Assembly (NCBI GenBank): GCA_019426215.1
Contig: CM033400.1
Span: forward strand, 19,762,568-19,826,567
Direction: 5' to 3'
Length of the DNA: 64,000 nucleotides
Source of the DNA: Buddleja alternifolia
Taxonomy: Eukaryota > Streptophyta > Magnoliopsida > Lamiales > Scrophulariaceae
Shown here: in pieces, positions 1 to 11,405 of the stretch
How the letters are laid out: each line of letters begins with the position of its first letter
How positions within the stretch are numbered: position 1 is the stretch's first letter
The notes under the pieces: generated by a model
Database searches by the model: none
Told to the model about the DNA's origin: nothing
What the model saw: the letters and a program-made list of their open reading frames with translations, nothing else
Translations under genes and position numbers: made by a program

Positions 1-333
1 CAAATAAAATTGAAGTTCTTTGAAATTGGGCCGTTATGTGATTAATGTAGAAATGGGCTTATTCATGGATTTTCAAAGATTATGGGTTTTTATTTGAATT
101 CCAAGTATGAAATAAAATTGGTATTTTATTGACTTTGGAAATTAAATAAAATAAATGTTTTTGAATTTGGACTTTTTCGGATTAAATGAAAAAGTGGACT
201 TTTCATAGGTTTTCCAAAACATGAATTTATTATTTAATTCTTGGAAATTATTATTATGATAGTAATTAATTCTTTGAATTGAATAATAGTATAATTTTGA
301 AAATTAAACTAATTTTCGGATTAGTGGAAAATT
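1..333 (+). mobile_element. Leader fragment of a plus-strand family A copia copy (A0), left part
   Basis: AT-rich DNA without a gene. Read on the plus strand it matches the reverse complement of the A1 leader at about 23280-23600, including the same run of phrases around 'gaattccaagtatga' and 'ggttttccaaaacatgaa'. It therefore belongs to the untranslated region between primer site and gag of a second copy of family A in the opposite orientation to A1. The copy continues at 4906-5036 after the LARD insertion; its LTR and gag are outside the window or lost. Confidence 0.75.
329..333. repeat. Target-site duplication of the LARD (AAATT), left
   Basis: AAATT directly precedes the TG of the 5' LTR and is repeated exactly at 4901-4905 after the CA of the 3' LTR. 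A 5-base duplication is normal for LTR retrotransposon integration. Confidence 0.9.
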
Positions 334-799
334 TGTAAGAAATATATGGCTCACATATTACTATTTACATATTATTACTTTATCAATATTAATGTCTATT
401 TGATAAAATATTATTTATGTGAATATTAAGTGATTAATTTCTATTGGCTGAAGGAAGAGTCACAACTCTACAGAAGAGATGCCTTGATAGAAGGCATCTA
501 TTAGGGATTTATTTAAAGAGGAGTTTAGTCCTCTCTCTACCTCTCTACGCACAAACAACGTGAAAAGCAGAAAACTATTCTGATAAAAGTATTTGTCAAT
601 TTCCATCACTGAAAGAGAGGTTAAGGGAGATAAATCAATCTTCCTCAAAAGACTTTGCAAACTAGTGATTGATGATCAACGGGGAAAGACTATCAATGAT
701 TGTTGTGGATCAAGGTTAGTCTTTACTTATGAGATTATGTGATAATCATGAAGTTTTAGATTTATGGGAATCATGTCAATTTATGAAATTTAACTTACA
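334..799 (+). repeat. LARD 5' LTR
   Basis: 466 bp, TG...CA. Aligns along its length with 4436-4900; shared landmarks are 'ggctcacatattac' near the start and 'gaaatttaacttaca' at the end. Confidence 0.92.
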
Positions 800-801
800 T
801 G

Positions 802-813
802 TGGTTTTAGAGC
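802..813 (+). promoter_or_regulatory. LARD primer-binding site (degenerate)
   Basis: TGGTTTTAGAGC starts two bases after the LTR and matches 10 of 12 positions of TGGTATCAGAGC, the usual plant site complementary to initiator methionine tRNA. Confidence 0.7.
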
Positions 814-2590
814 ATGATTTAAGAACTCGTGATTTTCCAATTATCAACCGATTTATGAAAAGTAGTACGCTGTAAAATTGGAAAGTAATTTCCGCTGCAA
901 TTTATCTCAATTTGTGATTGCTTTGTTTCAGTCCTGCTATGTGTATTACGCCTCTGTATAACATGGCATAAAGCGTTCTGCATGATAGTTATGCTAAGAT
1001 GGGTGAATAACGTGAAATTGATGTTAGAAGAAATATTGTATGAATTTATGATTTTAGCCTATTCTAGAGCAAGACCAAGACATAGATACATTAACGCTGT
1101 CTTTGTATATAAAGTATGGCTTGAAAAGTTTACCACCAGTGTGTGGAGTCTGAACAGTTATGATTAATGTTCTTGAAATTAGAATTGAGATCAGACTCTC
1201 TGGACGTGCATGTTAAAAGTGGTTATGTAATTATGTTAATATGATATATGACCAGTGGTGAATTGTTAATTTATGAGGGGATTATGATGACTGCATGAAA
1301 TTGTCGTATGCATAGTTTATTCTAGTCCCAATAAATAAGCCTGGTGATTGTCATTAATCAGATTTATCCTTTAAGGAATTGAAAATGGCAATTTACTTCA
1401 AAGAATGAAAAGTCTCCAATTCCATGCACATTAGCATTTTCAGTTTTTCTCTAAAAGTTTTCACAAACAGTCATTTTGGTATGGAAATATACTCATATGA
1501 TATGTGTTTATATATGTATCTAATTGCATGAAATCATGTGTAATGGATAGGAATGAATAATGCTTCATATTTCATGCTTAAAAGAAGTGTGCGTAGATTA
1601 TATTTGCTATGACATCATTTATCTTTGCCCATGTGAAATTGCTGAAAATTTGATTATTACATTACTGTGAAACTTCATGGATGAATGTGAAGTGTTCCTC
1701 TGCATGCATGTATACGTGTGGCACTATGTGTATATACATATATATATGTAATATGGACGAAGAGTAATTTATATATTACGAGGGATTTGGTACTTTTATA
1801 TGATATAATTACTATGACAGTAATAAAGTACGAAATTCATGGCCTATATTTCAATGATAAAGTTTCTCAAAATATGCCTGAATTTTCCATTATATGTGAA
1901 GCATGACATATATAAATTTTGTTAGTCTTATGACATTTTCAGAATTTATTCGTACTGATTAGATATTGCTCATCTTTTACTTGGTAATAATTCGTGGTTT
2001 CATATAAATATATAGTTCTACATTGTGCTATGATTGTGGAATATAATTGTACAATTATGAAATAGTATGGAGTTTGCATTTGAATTTTTTTTGATGGATG
2101 ATTTGTTAGTTACCAAAAAGGCATGATCATTAAGTTTGTGAATTTCAATGCGTATTAAAGTTTGCATATGAAATCTATTTGATGATGATTTGTTAGTCAT
2201 CAAAGTGGCCTGATCATTAAAGTTGTAGATTTCAATACATATTAAAGTATTTCAATTACCTATAAACATTATAATCTCATAAATGACATAGAGATGTACG
2301 GGTATATTGAGTTTATTATTATAAGGCATTCGGAAATCACCCAAAGGTTGATTTATTGTTCTTATAATATATAAACATAATTGTTATTTTGTATGTTTTA
2401 TTCAGTTTATTTTGAATATGAAGGTCAGTGGGGCATGTCTTGTATGTTGATGGTATCTACTTACCATTAATGATCTTGGTTTATTACACGAAACCAAGAT
2501 ATCTTTCTAAGAACTATGAAAGATATTGGAGAGGCAATATGTGATAGGCATTAAAGTATTTCATAATGAATCACAATGATTAATAAGATT
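814..2590. other. LARD internal region, non-coding, left part
   Basis: No gene seen. AT-rich; short open frames here show no similarity to known retrotransposon proteins. It contains one tandem duplication of about 87 bp (listed separately). Confidence 0.7.
2073..2247. repeat. Tandem duplication inside the LARD (about 87 bp units)
   Basis: 2073-2160 and 2161-2247 are diverged copies; both begin TTTGCAT and run through 'gatgatttgttagt' to 'tattaaag'. Confidence 0.75.
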
Positions 2591-2776
2591 CACTACTACA
2601 AAAATACACTATTACAGTGCACCTATTACAGCGGTTCCGCGTGAACCGTTGTAATAGGACACCTATTACAGCTGTAATAAGACCTCACCTATTACAGCAG
2701 TTCATTTTTTAACTGCTGTAATAGGCCGTTGCCCTAATTTAAAATAAATTTTGTTCGCCTCCTCCCCCCAATTTCA

Positions 2777-2778
<2 letters not shown>

Positions 2779-2813
<35 letters not shown>
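2779..2813. repeat. (CT)n microsatellite
   Basis: About 17 uninterrupted CT units, followed by more interrupted CT/CCT sequence to about 3016. It occupies the same place relative to the transposon end as the GA/CT-rich block of CACTA-1. Confidence 0.9.
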
Positions 2814-2815
<2 letters not shown>

Positions 2816-3024
2816 CCTCCCTCCCTCTACTCTCGGTCTCTCTCTCTCTTCCCCTCCCTCTCTCTACTCTCGGTCTCTTTCTCTCTCTCGATTCCCCCAA
2901 AAGCTCGGCACCACCACCACTACCGCCACCACCACCGCCTCCACTACCACCACCACCACATGCCGGCGCCGCCTCCACCACCACTGTAAGCTTCTTCTCT
3001 TTCTCTCTCTCTCTCTATTTATAA

Positions 3025-3331
3025 ATGTATATTTGTGTATGTGTGGGTGTATGTATATTTATGCATGTGTGGGTGTATGTATATTTGTGTATATGTGGGT
3101 GTATGTATATTTTTGTATGTGTGGGTGTATGTATATGTGGGTGTATGTGTATATATTTGTGTATGTGTGGGTGTATGTATATTTGTGTATATGTGGTTGT
3201 ATGTATATTTGTGTATGTGTCGGTGGGTGTATGTATATTTGTGTATGTGTCGGTGGGTGTATGTATATTTGTGTATGTGTGGGTGTATGCATATTTGTGT
3301 ATATGTGGGTGTATGTATATTTGTATATTTA
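3025..3331. repeat. GT/TA-rich minisatellite, units near 26 bp
   Basis: About eleven variant copies of a unit close to 'gtgtgggtgtatgtatattt' plus a few bases. The repeat is open in several frames on both strands, which yields artificial reading frames of 77-208 codons; none is a gene. Confidence 0.9.
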
Positions 3332-3632
3332 CGAAAATATTTCTCGTTTGAAATTTTACTGTGTCGGAATGACATGAAATTCGCACAGTTACAAAATTAC
3401 AAACGAGAAAGTGAAATAATAAAAAAAAAAAAACTGCCCTATTACAGCGGCTATAGTTATACCGCTGTAATAAGGGGTCCTATTACAACGGTTATAACTA
3501 TAATCGCTGCAATATGGGTCCTATTGTAGTGGTTTTTAACCGCTGTAATATGCTTAAACCCTATTACAGCGGTTAAAAATCGCTATAATAGGTAAAAAAA
3601 ACCCGCTATAATAGTCATTTTTTGTATTAGTG

Positions 3633-4424
3633 ATTGTCTCAAAAAGTATATATGAATAATGTTCTAGAAAGATGTAAGATGTAAATGTTCATTAAAGATA
3701 TTCCAATTCAAAAGGGAGATAAGTTTGGAATTATGTAATGTCCAAATATGAATTGGAACAAGAACAAATAAAAGAATTCATTATGTATGTGATGTTGAGA
3801 GTTTGATGGATCTTCAAACTTGTATTGGATCACAATCTTCTTTTGAAAAAACGACAAATATCTGAAGGGTTCTATGCATATGAAAATTATGTATTTTGTC
3901 ATTAAAGAAGAATTCAGAAACAAAGAGTATCAATCGAAACATACTAGCACCATTTCCCAAGATATTAATGAGCATATCGAAAGAAAGGCATTATAGATTA
4001 CCGCCTAAGATATTAACGAACATATGGAAAGAACTGGCATTATAGGACGTCATAATTGAATTATGTTATGCATATTAAGTGATTATATTTGATACTCTTG
4101 AGTTCAATTAAGTGTTTATGAAATCTCCTGTTTTCTATATTGTATACATTATGAAATAGAAGTATGATAATAGGAGTCGTTTTTGATAAAGACATTAAAG
4201 CTGGACCTTTATGTTCTCTTGATTAAGGGTCATGATTAATTAAAAATTAGTGTTGTGGTACATGGAGGGGACTATGTCGAGCTAAATGACGTACAACCGC
4301 CATGACTCACATTAGTTTTGACTTAATCATGATATAAAAGGTTAGCCACTTTAATGAAGTAATTAGAATGATTTCACTGTGCACATTATGTTTATTCTAA
4401 ATCATAAAAGCAAATATATGAGTC
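3633..4424. other. LARD internal region, non-coding, right part
   Basis: No gene seen. Holds a second tandem duplication: 3958-4004 and 4005-4051, 47 bp each, both running from 'aagatattaa' through 'ggcattata'. Confidence 0.7.
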
Positions 4425-4435
4425 AAGTGGGAGAA
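4425..4435 (+). promoter_or_regulatory. LARD polypurine tract
   Basis: AAGTGGGAGAA abuts the 3' LTR, as expected for the plus-strand primer. Confidence 0.85.
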
Positions 4436-4900
4436 TGTAAAAAATACATGGCTCACATATTACTATTTACATATTATTACTTTATCATATTAAAGTCTAT
4501 TCGATAAAATATTATTTATGTGAATATTAAGTGATTAATTTCTATTGGCTGAAAGAAGAGTCACAACTCTACTGAAGAGATGCCTTGATGAGAGGCATCA
4601 ATTAGAGATTTATTTAAAGAGGAGTTTGGTCCTCTCTCTACCTCTCTACGCACAAACAACGAGAAAAGCAGAAAACTATTATGATAAAAGTATACGTCAA
4701 TTTCCATCACTGAAAGAGAGGTTAAGGGAGAGAAATCAATCTTCCTCAAGAGACTTTGCAAACCAATGATTGATGATCAACGAGAAAAGACTACTAATGA
4801 ATGCTATGGATCAAGGTTAGTCTTTCGTTGTGAGATTATGTGAAAATCAGGAAGTTTTAGATTTATGAAAATCATGTAAATTTATGAAATTTAACTTACA
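4436..4900 (+). repeat. LARD 3' LTR
   Basis: 465 bp, TG...CA, partner of 334-799, followed by AAATT at 4901-4905. Confidence 0.92.
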
Positions 4901-4905
4901 AAATT

Positions 4906-5036
4906 ATGATTTTTCATGGGATTTTCTGAAATTTGTTTTCTAGAAAACAATTAATTGGTCCTCTAATTTAATTAGATTATCCTTAATTAAAGTCGGTAAA
5001 TTTATGCCATGATGCGAGCATGTATCATGTGATTAT
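4906..5036 (+). mobile_element. Leader fragment of A0, right part
   Basis: Continues the A0 leader across the LARD: the join 333/4906 restores the phrase also present, reverse complemented, around 23240-23350. It stops where the A1 3' LTR begins. ATTAT (5032-5036) is the presumed left target duplication of A1. Confidence 0.72.
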
Positions 5037-5967
5037 TGTTGGGATTGGTATAGCCCCGGGGATGCCATCGCAGCGGAAAGCATGGATTTTAATAAAAATC
5101 CGGCATCTGCAAATTAGGGCTAGGGAGACATGGTACCATCGGATTCAAAAACTAACTACACAAGTGAGTTTTCTCGTGTTTACCTCTTGAAGAACTTAAT
5201 CATCAATGTCTTTTTAAGCAACTCCCTACTACACCTCTCCTGATGGATTTGCTCTAGCGTCTCAAGTGTGACACCTCTAAGTTTATCCACACATTAGTTC
5301 GTACCCTCGATTATCTCCACAAGTGCTAGCCAAGAGAATATTGAATTTCAGCTTGTGAGAAAAGGGTAGGAATACATTTTTAGTGTTCTTCGTACTCAAC
5401 AAATGAGTTAGAAGAATTAGACGTGAAAGAGGTGGAAGAGAAAAGATGGAGAGAAATAATCTCACAACTCTTAGTTGTGAATTATGAATTGCTTAAACTT
5501 AAGAATAAAATATCAACACACATATATATAGAGTGAGAGTTCACAATAAGTCAAACTCACACACCTATCCAAACACGCGTCATACGGGCGTATATATATA
5601 CATTCCATATATGTATATATATATTATTTGTTAAGTTTCCTTCTATCTTAATTCTCTTCCTTAGTTAATTAGATCCACTAATTAACTAATAAGATTTTTA
5701 AATATATTTGAGATCCTTCCCAAATATATATCTATTCAAATAAGATCTTTCCATATAATTAGTCAACTAATTAAATAAATAGATCTTACCATATTCACAA
5801 TATCTATCCTAATATATTTATAAGATCTTTCCATATCAATTAGTCATCTAATTAATTAGAATAGATCCTATCAAATATATTACAAGAAATTTTAAATATA
5901 TACACACACACACAGACTTGGTGAAGAAGATAAAATTCTCCACCAAATCCACACATATAAACATGCC

Positions 5968-6000
<33 letters not shown>

Positions 6001-7160
6001 CTTCTTCTCTTTCACACACTAATTAATTAGTCCATTAGTTAATTAATCTATCCCAATTTAATATTCTAATATTAAATTATAAGACTATTTTTAATTAAGA
6101 CCACTTAATTAATTTGTTTCTTTTCTCGATTAATTAATTCCAATTAATTACTCTCTCCATTAATTCACAAAGAATTAACTAGCCAATAAGTACTAAACTA
6201 AGTTAAGCGTGTGACCCCTTAGTCTCATTAACAAGCTAGCAATAAGTTCTCTCATAGGCTAGATTAATTATTCATAACAATTAACTAGGCCTTGGATTAA
6301 CTTCACCAATTAACCCAAGGCACCTAACCTCTCCATATTTCGATCTTCATATGAGTAGAATCCTTCCATCTTTTTCCCATGTAATGCTTAGGGTTTGGAG
6401 ACGATCGAAACCCTAGCAGCATTGGACATTATAACTACGTTAGTTCCCCTAACGATCCGGTCTTCCAAGCAGGGATCATCAATCCCTCTTGTAAGACTAT
6501 TCTCTGGTCATAGACTTTTATTGATCATTCAGCTTCCCTCAACAGCATAGAAAATGCTAGGCAGTAAGCCCTGGATGGATCCCTTGACGACTTCCATCTG
6601 TTCTGCTCTACTATCAGACTATACCCATCATACATGTCGTATGACTCCTGGAGTGCACGTGCATATCAAAGCATAGTGGATAGTACCCTTTCCAATGACA
6701 TCTCAGATCTAAGGACTAATCTCACACTACGTAATCTAAGGACTCCAAGTTTGACAGCACCAATGAGGAATCCTTGTGGAGTCATTCAATTCAACACTTC
6801 TCTAAAGTATGAATCTTCATGTATGTATTGATTCGTCGGCCATTGACAATGGAACACGTGAATATCTAAGAAGAGTTACATACATGAACAAGTCTTGACG
6901 AGGTCAGTGATATCCCACGTCTCATGGCCTCTATGACTTAGAACATGTTTTTATGTCTATGGTCTTTGAGAGAGTTCCATAGGTATCCCGACCGCTCCCC
7001 TAACCATATGTAATCCATGGGATATTTATCTATACTAATATAAGTACTCGACAATAGAGAAGCATTCCGAAATAGGTTTGCTACGATATAAATGATATGA
7101 CTGACATAGTGTTTATGATCCAGTGTTCAAACCAACATGTGTCTCTCTGGGCATACAACA
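5037..7160 (-). repeat. A1 3' LTR (about 2.12 kb)
   Basis: On the plus strand it runs from TGTTGGGATT to ...GGGCATACAACA. The first ~1.48 kb match 24689-26077. The interior is AT-rich with several (TA)n and ATTAATTA-rich stretches. No gene seen. Confidence 0.8.
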
Positions 7161-7178
7161 CTTTCAATCTCGCACTTG
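7161..7178 (-). promoter_or_regulatory. A1 polypurine tract
   Basis: On the minus strand this reads CAAGTGCGAGATTGAAAG directly upstream of the LTR TG, close to the AAGTGGGAGATTG form common in plant copia elements but with an inserted C. Confidence 0.6.
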
Positions 7179-8296
7179 CCCAAGAGCCTACTGTTAATGT
7201 TCACACAGGTCCATCTTCCAGATGTCCTTTTTGAACATAGCTCCTTCTCAAGGGTTTTGATGAAAGGGGTTTGCCATGTTTCCGTCGTGTTAACTTGTTC
7301 CACTCGAATGTCGACTCTGATAAGATAATCTCTTAGATTATTCATCTCGCCACCAGGTATGTACAGATAGTAGGTAAGACCTCACCTCGCTATTTCTCAA
7401 GAGCTTACACCCTTATCGATAATCATAGTACACTTGTACTTGATATTCGTTTGGTAGAACCTCATCTTATCCATAAGATAAGTTCTCATATCTAGATACC
7501 TTTTATTGCTGCATTCTTATGCATGATTTAAATGGTAGAGTTAGCCTTTGTCTCTTCTCAAAAGACTTTCTCAGCTCTTACTCTCCCACTTGGCATAAAA
7601 CAAATCCTCAATCATCACTTAAGTTCATGTCTTAAGACTAGAGATTCTAGTTCTAATTTTTCCATGTTGTTTTCCAACAAACAACACTGATCCAATCCAT
7701 TGGATCAACTAAGTGTTCGACTTAATACATCAGACATATCAGTCAAAACCAATTTCAACTCATAGATTCGCATGTACCTACTGGGTATGTTTTTACAGGA
7801 AAAATCTTCTTTTGATTCTTCCCTGTTGATTTTTAGTCAACATATTATCTATGTGTTCGGTCAAGAAGGTGTTAACACAACCCTATGGCTCACACATATT
7901 GCTACATCATGCAATTGGGGCGTTTTTTCCTTTTAAGCCCATTTTGGAAAATTGAGATAATGATCAGATGTACGTCACTCATGCAACATTGCCAACATGT
8001 AATACTAACAAGCCAGTTGTATACCTATTAACTTTTAGAATTTAAGTTTCTCAAAAGACTCAATCCGTAGATTGATCTTTGGAGCAGTTATGCTTTAGAC
8101 CGGCTCCCACTACTTGCCAAGACCTCTTGACTTTCGTCATATCCCCCGAATGCCTTTCTCAAGATCGAAGGGTATGGAACTTGTGTTCATAGGTTTACAG
8201 GTTTACTAGTTTATTCATTTTAACTGCCAGTGGTGTTTATGTTTATTGAGTCTACAGTTTCCATTACTATCCCCACTCTTTCGAAAAAGAACTCCT
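7179..8296. other. A1 internal region, 3' side, no gene recognised
   Basis: About 1.1 kb between the polypurine tract and S1. Several short open frames (for example 7345-7127 minus) show no pol motif. It could be an unrecognisable pol remnant or true non-coding filler. Confidence 0.5.
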
Positions 8297-9643
8297 TGTT
8301 GGGAATCTTGGTATCATGCACATCAGAAATTAAACATATCCGGATTCCCAAAAGCCAAGATCAATTTATGGATATTCATTGATTTTAACATAAAACGAAG
8401 AGCACGAAAAACTTACCCTTTGCGTGTTATATGAATCCTCGCGAATCTTTAATGGTCCACTTTTTTCCGTCGCTCGATCATCACGCAGGAACGGACTTTG
8501 GAAATCTTTATCATCATCTCCCACAATGGCGGCTAGGCAGAGATAATATGTTTTTTATTGTCTTGTATTTTGGTGGAGGCTTTCACGTATTGTGAATTTG
8601 TGTTGTGTGAATTAATTCTCTAGGGCTTGTGTTGGAGGATTAAATAAATCCTTAAACTTAAACCCATCATCCACACGCCCAAGTGGGCTATCGGATGCCC
8701 CATGTGGGCTAAATTGACCTAGTCAATTTAGTCCACTTAATTTAATCATATCATATTTAATCCAATTAAATAAATATAGATTAAATTAATATTCTAATTT
8801 AAATACTTAATTAACCCAGTTAATTAACTATTCAAATTAATTAATTTAATTTACTATTGTTTAATCCAATTAAACAACCAATTAAATTAGTTCGTCTAAT
8901 TAATTAATTCATCCTACCAAAGGACAAACTACCAAACTACTGTCCAAATACAAAACTATGATTTTCGATCTATTCCTTTGTAGCAATACTCTCTAGGTTA
9001 GTCTCAATTGGTAATGGAAGGATACCAAAGAATGTGGGTGACACCTAACTAGCACCACGGCCCCACATCATAGCCCAACCGAGTACGAAATGACTATGTC
9101 ATTACGAACCTCTAGATTATGAATACTGTATGAGTATAAGCCCTTCACTGACGTATCTCGATCAAGTGAGAGTCATGGAATGTCAAACTCACATGACTCG
9201 ATGCTATGCCTAGAATCATAGTAATAGAGATTACAGAACTACCCTCCGTGTCAAACACGAGTTAGCTTATCAGCTCTGGCCAGAGAATTCTAATCTCATT
9301 TACATATGATTGCATAGGATACTTCTCATTTACTTTCGAGACAGTGAATTCCTTCTTGACAATATCTTCACAATTGCTGCTTGCCCATTGGAACCCACTT
9401 TGAGGTCGACCCCACCAACGGGTGAATTAGGCCTAACTACTCTAATGGCAGAACCAACATCACAAGCACACTATGATCGTGACTCCTTAGGTCTAAGGCT
9501 CACGCATACTCTCATAATCAGCAATCTAATCATTGACAGTCAATGAGTAAAAACTAATGTGTTTTGATTACTACCAGCCATGTTCGAATACACTAATCCC
9601 ATCAATGTATCTATGACACAAACTCCCACTATCCCATAGTGTT

Positions 9644-11237
9644 TGATATATGTTATTTTTACACTAGTTTTCCCCCGTTTATTGACTTGGTTTTGATTGT
9701 TTTCATGATAATTTGATGACATATGATGCTTGGACCCTTGTTTTCTCGTATTTTCTAGAATAACATATCATTTGGAGAAAAGAACAAGAATTGAAGATAA
9801 ATCATGCATAAAGATACAAACTGTCTGCGCAGTGCTAGAGTTTATGGAATAGATTTCTCTACCCATGTCCAAATTACACACTTCTTATACCAATGGAAAG
9901 ATAAGAGGCAAAGGTACATTTCTTATGTTGAAGACAAAGATCAGATATGTAGGGAAGGAGGTGAAAACGTCATCGGAAGAGACGTCTTACGATGGAGTTT
10001 TCTCATTCAGTGACTTGTGAGACAATTTTGTCATTTATAACGTTTGATTTCGGCCCTAGTGTCTTCTGGAGAGTTGTAGATCTTTGTTTTAGGATTCTAC
10101 AGCAACTTGAATCAGTGAATTCCGACACCGGTAGAGAAATTTATGCGAAGTTTACCAAAACTGGCTGGAGCAGCAGGGGACTAACGCCGCGGCGTTCAAC
10201 AAGCGAACGCCGCGGCGTTCACATGCAGTAGCCAACGCCGAGGCGTTCAACAAGCGAACGCCGCGGCGTTCGAGGCAGCGGGTTGGTCTATAAATACCCC
10301 TTTTAGCCATTTTTTACCCTAACTCACCTTGGATATCAGCAACCACACGAAAATAGAGAGAGAGAGAGCTTAGAAGAGAAGATTAAAGGTCAAAACATGG
10401 AGAATTCAACAAGGAATCCACATCTCTACAAGAATTAGGGAGTTTTTACATATTTGTTTCTTGAATTTGTTCAAATCTCCTATGACTTGTATGATTTATA
10501 TTTGCACTTTTGACATGAATATGAGCTAAACTTGTTTGATTGAGGCCATGGATAGGCCGTTTATGTTATTTTGATTGTTGATTTGTTGGTGTTTATTGGA
10601 TTAATTTTGGTTTTAGCTATGTATTCAATATTTGATCTCAATGCTACATTTGCTTGATCACCAAGTGTTTGATAAAATGCCTAGGTTAGAGATCGAGAGA
10701 TAATAACCTAGGGAAGATATAAACATTGAATACCCTATAGTTAAACCGACTAGAGATAGACTCGGTTTCTTTAGGTGGCTTTCCATTCTCGTGGGGAATT
10801 CCTAGACCTTAAATGCATCCTCGTTAATCGGGTTTTCATATAGAGATATATAGGAAATCGTTACCAAGGGTAGGGTTGCTATGCCAAGAGATTGGGTAGT
10901 ACATACGTTAGGGAATTTCGCCTTAGCTAAATCAATCTAATAATCCAATAGAACCTAAATCACAATCTAAATGCATAATCGGTTGAACCATGTGCCTTGA
11001 TCGCTTCTCTCTATTGTTTCCTCCCTTTATTTGGTGTGACGTTGCCTTAGTTTATTTTCTAGTATTTATTAATTAGTTAATCAACCTTTCTATCGACCGA
11101 TTTAACTTAGAATTGAGTAATATAGTAGTCTTGGTACTTAGATTATAGTTGTCCCTGCGGATACGATAACCCCGGACTTAGAAATCCACTTTACTACTTA
11201 CGCGACCTAGTTCTCTTGCTAGGATTTTGTCGTGTCA
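9644..11237 (+). mobile_element. Gypsy-type solo LTR (G1), 1,594 bp
   Basis: Starts TGATATATGTTATTTTTACAC, ends ...TTTTGTCGTGTCA, and is flanked by GTGTT on both sides (9639-9643 and 11238-11242). It contains a TATA box (TATAAATA, 10289-10296), directly preceded by four copies of a GC-rich palindrome. The 3' end resembles that of G2. Start, end and layout suggest a Ty3/gypsy LTR, but no coding part is present to prove the superfamily. Confidence 0.82.
10183..10271. repeat. Array of four GC-rich palindromes upstream of the G1 TATA box
   Basis: GAACGCCGCGGCGTTC is a perfect 16-base palindrome. Copies lie at 10183-10197 (lacking the first G), 10205-10220, 10233-10248 (one change) and 10256-10271. 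The array ends 18 bases before TATAAATA. Confidence 0.92.
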
Positions 11238-11405
11238 GTGTTCGAATGGCACTCCACGTCAAAGCATGTGTCATACAAATCCAAACGCATCTCAATGCTC
11301 AATTGAGATTCTCCAAATTGCGAACCATTTAAGCGATCAAGTACCAAAGCCTTTCCTTGCCTATCTCCTTAACCACTATAAGGAGTGGAAGTTCTGCCTT
11401 GATTC

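Larger units (their letters stand above)
2591..3632. mobile_element. Short non-autonomous CACTA (En/Spm) transposon, 1,042 bp
   Basis: Begins CACTACTACAAAAATA and ends with the complement of CACTAATACAAAAAAT, flanked on both sides by ATT (2588-2590 and 3633-3635), the 3-base duplication expected of CACTA elements. Subterminal palindromic repeats built on CTATTACAGCGGTT lie at both ends (about 2620-2725 and 3436-3600). The interior is a CT tract, CAC/ACC-rich sequence and a minisatellite, with no transposase. End motif and CT-rich promoter-like half resemble CACTA-1, so it is probably a deletion derivative of a related family. Confidence 0.92.
334..4900 (+). mobile_element. Non-coding LTR retrotransposon (LARD-like), complete ends
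   Basis: Two direct repeats of about 465 bp (334-799 and 4436-4900) start with TG, end with CA and are flanked by AAATT. A primer-site-like sequence follows the first repeat and a purine tract precedes the second, so the orientation is plus. The internal region of about 3.6 kb, of which 1.04 kb is a later CACTA insertion, has no gag or pol homology and no long reading frame. The element must depend on proteins made elsewhere; which autonomous family drives it is not visible here. It landed in the leader of A0. The two LTRs differ at scattered positions, so it is not a very recent insertion. Confidence 0.92.

Noticed and set aside
2739..3529. Reading frames of 77-208 codons on both strands
   Set aside because: They run through CT and GT/TA repeats inside the short CACTA and give low-complexity protein in several frames at once.
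4545..4769. 74-codon frame in the LARD 3' LTR (also its antisense at 4561-4761 and the 460-660 copy)
   Set aside because: Present in LTRs only. The sense frame is interrupted in the 5' LTR (TGA in the phrase after the shared 'acaaacaacg'), so it is not maintained.
9310..9546. 78-codon plus-strand frame (and the similar 12726-12938)
   Set aside because: Both fall in homologous parts of B-type LTRs and owe their likeness to shared LTR sequence, not to protein conservation.
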